In this document: positions 63,801 through 64,000 of the stretch, piece by piece
How the letters are laid out: each line of letters starts with the position of its first letter
Numbering within the stretch: position 1 is the stretch's first letter
Source: Diospyros lotus
Taxonomy: Eukaryota > Streptophyta > Magnoliopsida > Ericales > Ebenaceae
DNA: 64,000 bases
Assembly: GCF_014633365.1 (NCBI RefSeq)
Contig: NC_068340.1
Coordinates: 34,608,328-34,672,327 of the forward strand
Reading direction: 5' to 3'
The notes under the pieces: generated by a model
Seen by the model: only the letters and a program-made list of their open reading frames with translations
Told to the model about the DNA's origin: nothing
The model's database searches: none
Made by a program: the position numbers and the translations under genes

Positions 63801-63941
63801 TCCGTTTCCGGCTCCGGTTCCATCTCCGTCGCCTTCGCCGCCGTCGGCTCCACCAGAAGCTTCAGACATTGCCACGTCCACACCGCAAGCGGCGGAGCCG
63901 GGAAGTGGCGAAGCTTTTCGACTGTCGCCTTCTTTCGTCAT
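39356..63941 (-). CDS. R2R3-MYB transcription factor (MYB1/MYB25/MYB109-like) with a 23.3-kb intron
   Basis: Exon 1 is 63941-63593 and exon 2 is 40254-39356 (stop TGA). Exon 1 ends TCCG before gtaggt, and exon 2 begins after ctgcag, so the split codon restores an Asp and the R3 start reads RRPFSDEEDRI. The product has 415 residues. Seen: a Gly-rich N-terminus (residues 1-57); R2 at about 60-108 with Trp 63, 83 and 102 ([32 protein letters not shown]); R3 at about 109-158 with Phe115 in place of the first Trp, then Trp134 and Trp153 ([22 protein letters not shown]); then a long acidic, Ser-rich tail. Known: this clade regulates seed and stress genes or fibre and trichome traits, depending on species. 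Neither exon alone makes a full DNA-binding domain, and the phase match is the main evidence for joining them. A second GT 4 nt inside the intron would shift the frame. Additional 3' introns are not excluded. Only 59 bp upstream of the start lies in the window. Confidence 0.85.
40629..40990 (+). repeat. 5' LTR of the copia element
   Basis: It starts TGTTGAAAATGCC and ends TATCACCAACA; 362 bp; nearly identical to 44940-45301. Confidence 0.95.
40994..41005 (+). promoter_or_regulatory. Copia primer-binding site (tRNA-Met)
   Basis: TGGTATCAGAGC lies 3 nt inside the 5' LTR, the canonical initiator methionine tRNA complement. Confidence 0.9.
41050..44985 (+). pseudogene. Copia gag-pol polyprotein with three in-frame stops
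   Basis: A single frame across the element, broken only by TAA at 41716, TAG at 42778 and TAG at 43246. Domains in order: gag of the UBN2 type (from 41050); two CCHC zinc knuckles ([14 protein letters not shown] and [14 protein letters not shown], 41815-41920); protease ([12 protein letters not shown], about 42020); integrase zinc region (LWHKRLGH, about 42405) and core with D (HIDLSGP), D (RSDNGT) and E (NGVSERKNR); reverse transcriptase ([11 protein letters not shown] to YVDDLLVTG, about 43525-44010); RNase H ([20 protein letters not shown]). The second Cys of the integrase HHCC motif appears to be Arg (CQTR). The last 14 or so residues are encoded by the 3' LTR. The stops and the lost Cys indicate no functional Pol. 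Confidence 0.9.
44940..45301 (+). repeat. 3' LTR of the copia element
   Basis: The 362-bp match of the 5' LTR, preceded by the purine tract AAGGAGGAG. Its start encodes the C-terminus and stop codon (44983-44985) of the polyprotein. Confidence 0.95.
45302..45678 (+). pseudogene. RNase H C-terminal fragment of a second copia element
   Basis: It starts abruptly at the end of the first copia's LTR, in mid-domain ([20 protein letters not shown]). It continues with [20 protein letters not shown] and [12 protein letters not shown] to a stop at 45676-45678. Its sequence differs from the RNase H of the first element, so it is not a duplicate. The upstream part of this second element is missing. Confidence 0.85.
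45686..45942 (+). repeat. LTR of the second copia element
   Basis: Follows a GGAGGAG purine tract after the RNase H stop. It starts TATTGAGTTG (expected TG mutated to TA) and ends CTTACTCTTACA directly before the primer site TGGTATTAGAGC at 45943-45954. A CT run occupies 45801-45828. It sits between RNase H and gag, thus acting as 3' LTR of one copy and 5' LTR of another. Confidence 0.7.
46137..46698 (+). pseudogene. Copia gag fragment (second element)
   Basis: ATG at 46137, then [19 protein letters not shown], typical of the N-terminal domain of copia gag. A TAA lies at 46320-46322, with continuation [15 protein letters not shown] and further on [21 protein letters not shown] frame disturbance is present near 46440. 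It is cut off at about 46698, where another LTR-like sequence begins. Confidence 0.75.
46699..46986 (-). repeat. LTR-like segment next to gypsy RT fragment
   Basis: The plus strand reads TGTCAGATCACCG at the left and GACAAATTACA at the right (TG..CA ends). It interrupts the copia gag. A GA run occupies about 46780-46794. On the minus strand it follows the gypsy reverse transcriptase fragment directly without a purine tract, so internal sequence has been deleted. Borders are inferred. Confidence 0.45.
46987..47394 (-). pseudogene. Ty3/gypsy reverse transcriptase fragment
   Basis: The minus strand encodes [39 protein letters not shown], the catalytic-Asp motif [14 protein letters not shown], and [15 protein letters not shown]. 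It stops just before the expected FDD box. It is a Ty3/gypsy RT by these motifs, is truncated at both ends and is flanked by the LTR-like segment at 46699-46986. Confidence 0.88.
47520..48023 (-). repeat. LTR-like fragment
   Basis: GC-richer than its neighbours, with the repeated phrase GACCGAGAGGTCTTGGATGA and a TATA-like palindrome CTATTTATAG at about 47810. This composition resembles plant gypsy LTR promoters. No termini or target duplication were found. Confidence 0.35.
48025..48957 (+). mobile_element. Truncated element related to the TR-GAG-like family: LTR, primer site, partial second LTR
   Basis: The LTR 48025-48351 starts TGTCATGACCCTAGGATC and ends AGGAATGTGACA, and is followed by a primer-site-like TGGTATCAAATCC (48354). 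A second, diverged LTR-like stretch ends at about 48957 (AGTCCTGACA). Compared in reverse complement, this LTR shares GGGGCATTAT, AAGCACATGGGTGCTGTTAG and other blocks with the solo LTR at 58314-58665. There is no coding sequence. It lies on the opposite strand to the other family members. Confidence 0.6.
49266..49990 (+). repeat. Old gypsy-type LTR-like repeat, copy 1
   Basis: It starts TGTAACACCCAAATTTTTAG, as many gypsy LTRs do. It shares many blocks (AAACCAATTCCTTG, GATAAATTA, TATAAATACAAGCTTAGAGG) with 51474-52290. An A run lies at 49767-49781. The right border is unclear. Confidence 0.5.
51474..52290 (+). repeat. Old gypsy-type LTR-like repeat, copy 2, split by a solo LTR
   Basis: It starts TGTTAACACCCAAAATTTTAG and is a diverged copy of 49266-49990, including the TATA-like CTATAAATACAAGCTTAGAGG. 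It is interrupted at 51685-52021 by a solo LTR, so it is older than that insertion. The sequence to about 53150 may belong to the same element but is not diagnostic. Confidence 0.5.
51685..52021 (+). mobile_element. Solo LTR, 337 bp, TSD ATTGA
   Basis: It runs from TGTTGAATAATTCACGG to CTACTTTCTACA. Perfect 5-bp duplications ATTGA lie at 51680-51684 and 52022-52026. The run of CCCTATTAATAGGGAATG and AT-rich 3' part resembles a copia LTR. Orientation is assumed from that. Confidence 0.75.
53929..54262 (-). repeat. 3' LTR of the 53929-57336 element
   Basis: The plus strand starts AGTTATGAACCTAGGG (the expected TGTCATG is mutated) and ends TGGGTTGTGACA. The start is fixed by alignment to the other LTR and by the target duplication. 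Confidence 0.82.
54326..55400 (-). pseudogene. Broken internal reading frame of the 53929-57336 element, function unknown
   Basis: On the minus strand a frame reads [20 protein letters not shown] and [20 protein letters not shown]. It has a stop at about 54982, then continues in the same frame as a Lys/Glu-rich stretch to 54739. Another frame (54709-54326) gives [20 protein letters not shown] and [21 protein letters not shown] do not recognise a domain. The position corresponds to gag plus downstream frame in the related element at 7844, but the sequence is not obviously the same. Confidence 0.5.
56975..56987 (-). promoter_or_regulatory. Primer-binding site of the 53929-57336 element
   Basis: The minus strand reads TGGTATTAGAGCC, 2 nt from the 5' LTR. 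It is identical to the site in the 7844-12238 element. Confidence 0.8.
56990..57336 (-). repeat. 5' LTR of the 53929-57336 element
   Basis: The plus strand starts TGTCATGAACCTAGGG and ends TGGGTTGTGACA; 347 bp. Confidence 0.85.
58314..58665 (-). mobile_element. Solo LTR of the TR-GAG-like family, TSD ATATG
   Basis: On the plus strand it runs from TGTCGTGATCCTAGGATTTA to TAGGGTCATGACA (352 bp). Perfect 5-bp duplications ATATG lie at 58309-58313 and 58666-58670. It shares the CCTAGG start, the AAGGAATTTGGGGAAGAACA block and the TGACA end with the LTRs of the elements at 7844 and 53929. Minus orientation is inferred from that alignment. Confidence 0.88.
58915..59090 (+). repeat. Probable short copia-type solo LTR
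   Basis: TGTTAGAATATTTATAG at the left and CCACTAACA at the right give inverted TGTTAG/CTAACA ends; the TATATATACC box lies inside. A second possible start is at 58893 (TGTTAGGATATT). No target duplication is visible, so borders are tentative. Confidence 0.4.
59317..60361. mobile_element. PIF/Harbinger-like non-autonomous element, TSD TTA
   Basis: The ends TGGCTTGTTTGGTA and (inverted) CAGCTTGTTTGGTA are terminal inverted repeats. Both are flanked by TTA (59314-59316 and 60362-60364), the typical 3-bp target of Harbinger and Tourist elements. Subterminal GGTATTACC and ATCCCA motifs recur in both orientations. The 1-kb interior has a weak minus-strand open stretch (about 60097-59867) that matches nothing I know. 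No transposase. Confidence 0.75.
61783..61924 (-). mobile_element. Au-like SINE (diverged)
   Basis: The plus strand begins AGAGTGTCCCCAATATGCAA and ends CTGCCAAGGCTCGCC, with AAAGTAACAACATTATTGTTGC in between. The layout is that of the SINE at 5577 in the same orientation. No clean target duplication. Confidence 0.5.
62369..62494. repeat. Three scattered copies of AAGGGTACAAGACT
   Basis: The 14-mer occurs at 62371, 62409 and 62481 within the MYB intron. A related 27-bp duplication (GGGGAAAGTGAAATCCTGTA units) follows at about 62766-62818. Probably local duplications with no evident function. Confidence 0.6.
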
Positions 63942-64000
63942 CGTTTCTTTCTTTTTCTCTCTCGAGTCTTTCGGTTTGCAACTCCCCCACGACAGTACCT

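Noticed and set aside
1..64000. CRISPR arrays, operons, prokaryotic terminators, attachment sites and tRNA genes
   Set aside because: The window is plant nuclear DNA; no spaced direct-repeat array, cloverleaf with intact A and B boxes outside SINEs, or prokaryotic gene organisation was seen.

Overview
This is a stretch of nuclear DNA from a flowering plant, most likely a woody eudicot. The evidence is GT-AG spliced genes with plant-specific families (plastid release factor, AINTEGUMENTA-like AP2, UGT709-type glycosyltransferase, R2R3-MYB), AT-rich intergenic DNA full of TA and CT microsatellites, Au-like SINEs, hAT and Harbinger type MITEs, and Ty1/copia and Ty3/gypsy LTR elements. No species can be named from the sequence alone.

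Four protein-coding genes are supported, all on the minus strand. (1) Positions 18103-1441: a 7-exon gene for plastid peptide chain release factor 2 (HCF109/PrfB1 type). (2) Positions 23542-20232: a 9-exon BABY BOOM-type double-AP2 transcription factor with the diagnostic 9-nt micro-exon. (3) Positions 37249-35354: a 2-exon UDP-glycosyltransferase resembling 7-deoxyloganetic acid glucosyltransferases. (4) Positions 63941-39356: an R2R3-MYB of the MYB1/MYB25/MYB109 type, whose R2 and R3 repeats lie in two exons 23.3 kb apart but join in phase. The genes are not an operon and show no common pathway.

Mobile DNA dominates the rest and sits mainly inside introns. HCF109 intron 3 (8.4 kb) holds a 4.4-kb non-autonomous LTR element (7844-12238, TSD GTGAG). 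It carries a gag fragment and a processed piece of the host gene for CCR4-NOT subunit NOT2/VIP2, and is itself interrupted by an hAT-like MITE. A solo LTR lies further along. HCF109 intron 2 holds another hAT-like element, and introns 4 and 5 hold SINEs. The MYB intron (40255-63592) holds a very recent Ty1/copia copy with three nonsense codons, a second copia in the order RNase H - LTR - gag, a gypsy reverse-transcriptase fragment, a second non-autonomous LTR element (53929-57336, TSD GCCCC), solo LTRs with intact target duplications, a Harbinger-like element and a SINE.

By contrast, the 11.8 kb upstream of BBM (23543-35353) shows no recognisable gene or transposon coding sequence, only AT-rich DNA, microsatellites and a few GC-richer patches. 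Exon boundaries were placed by eye from splice consensus, reading phase and family knowledge. No alignment or database search was run.
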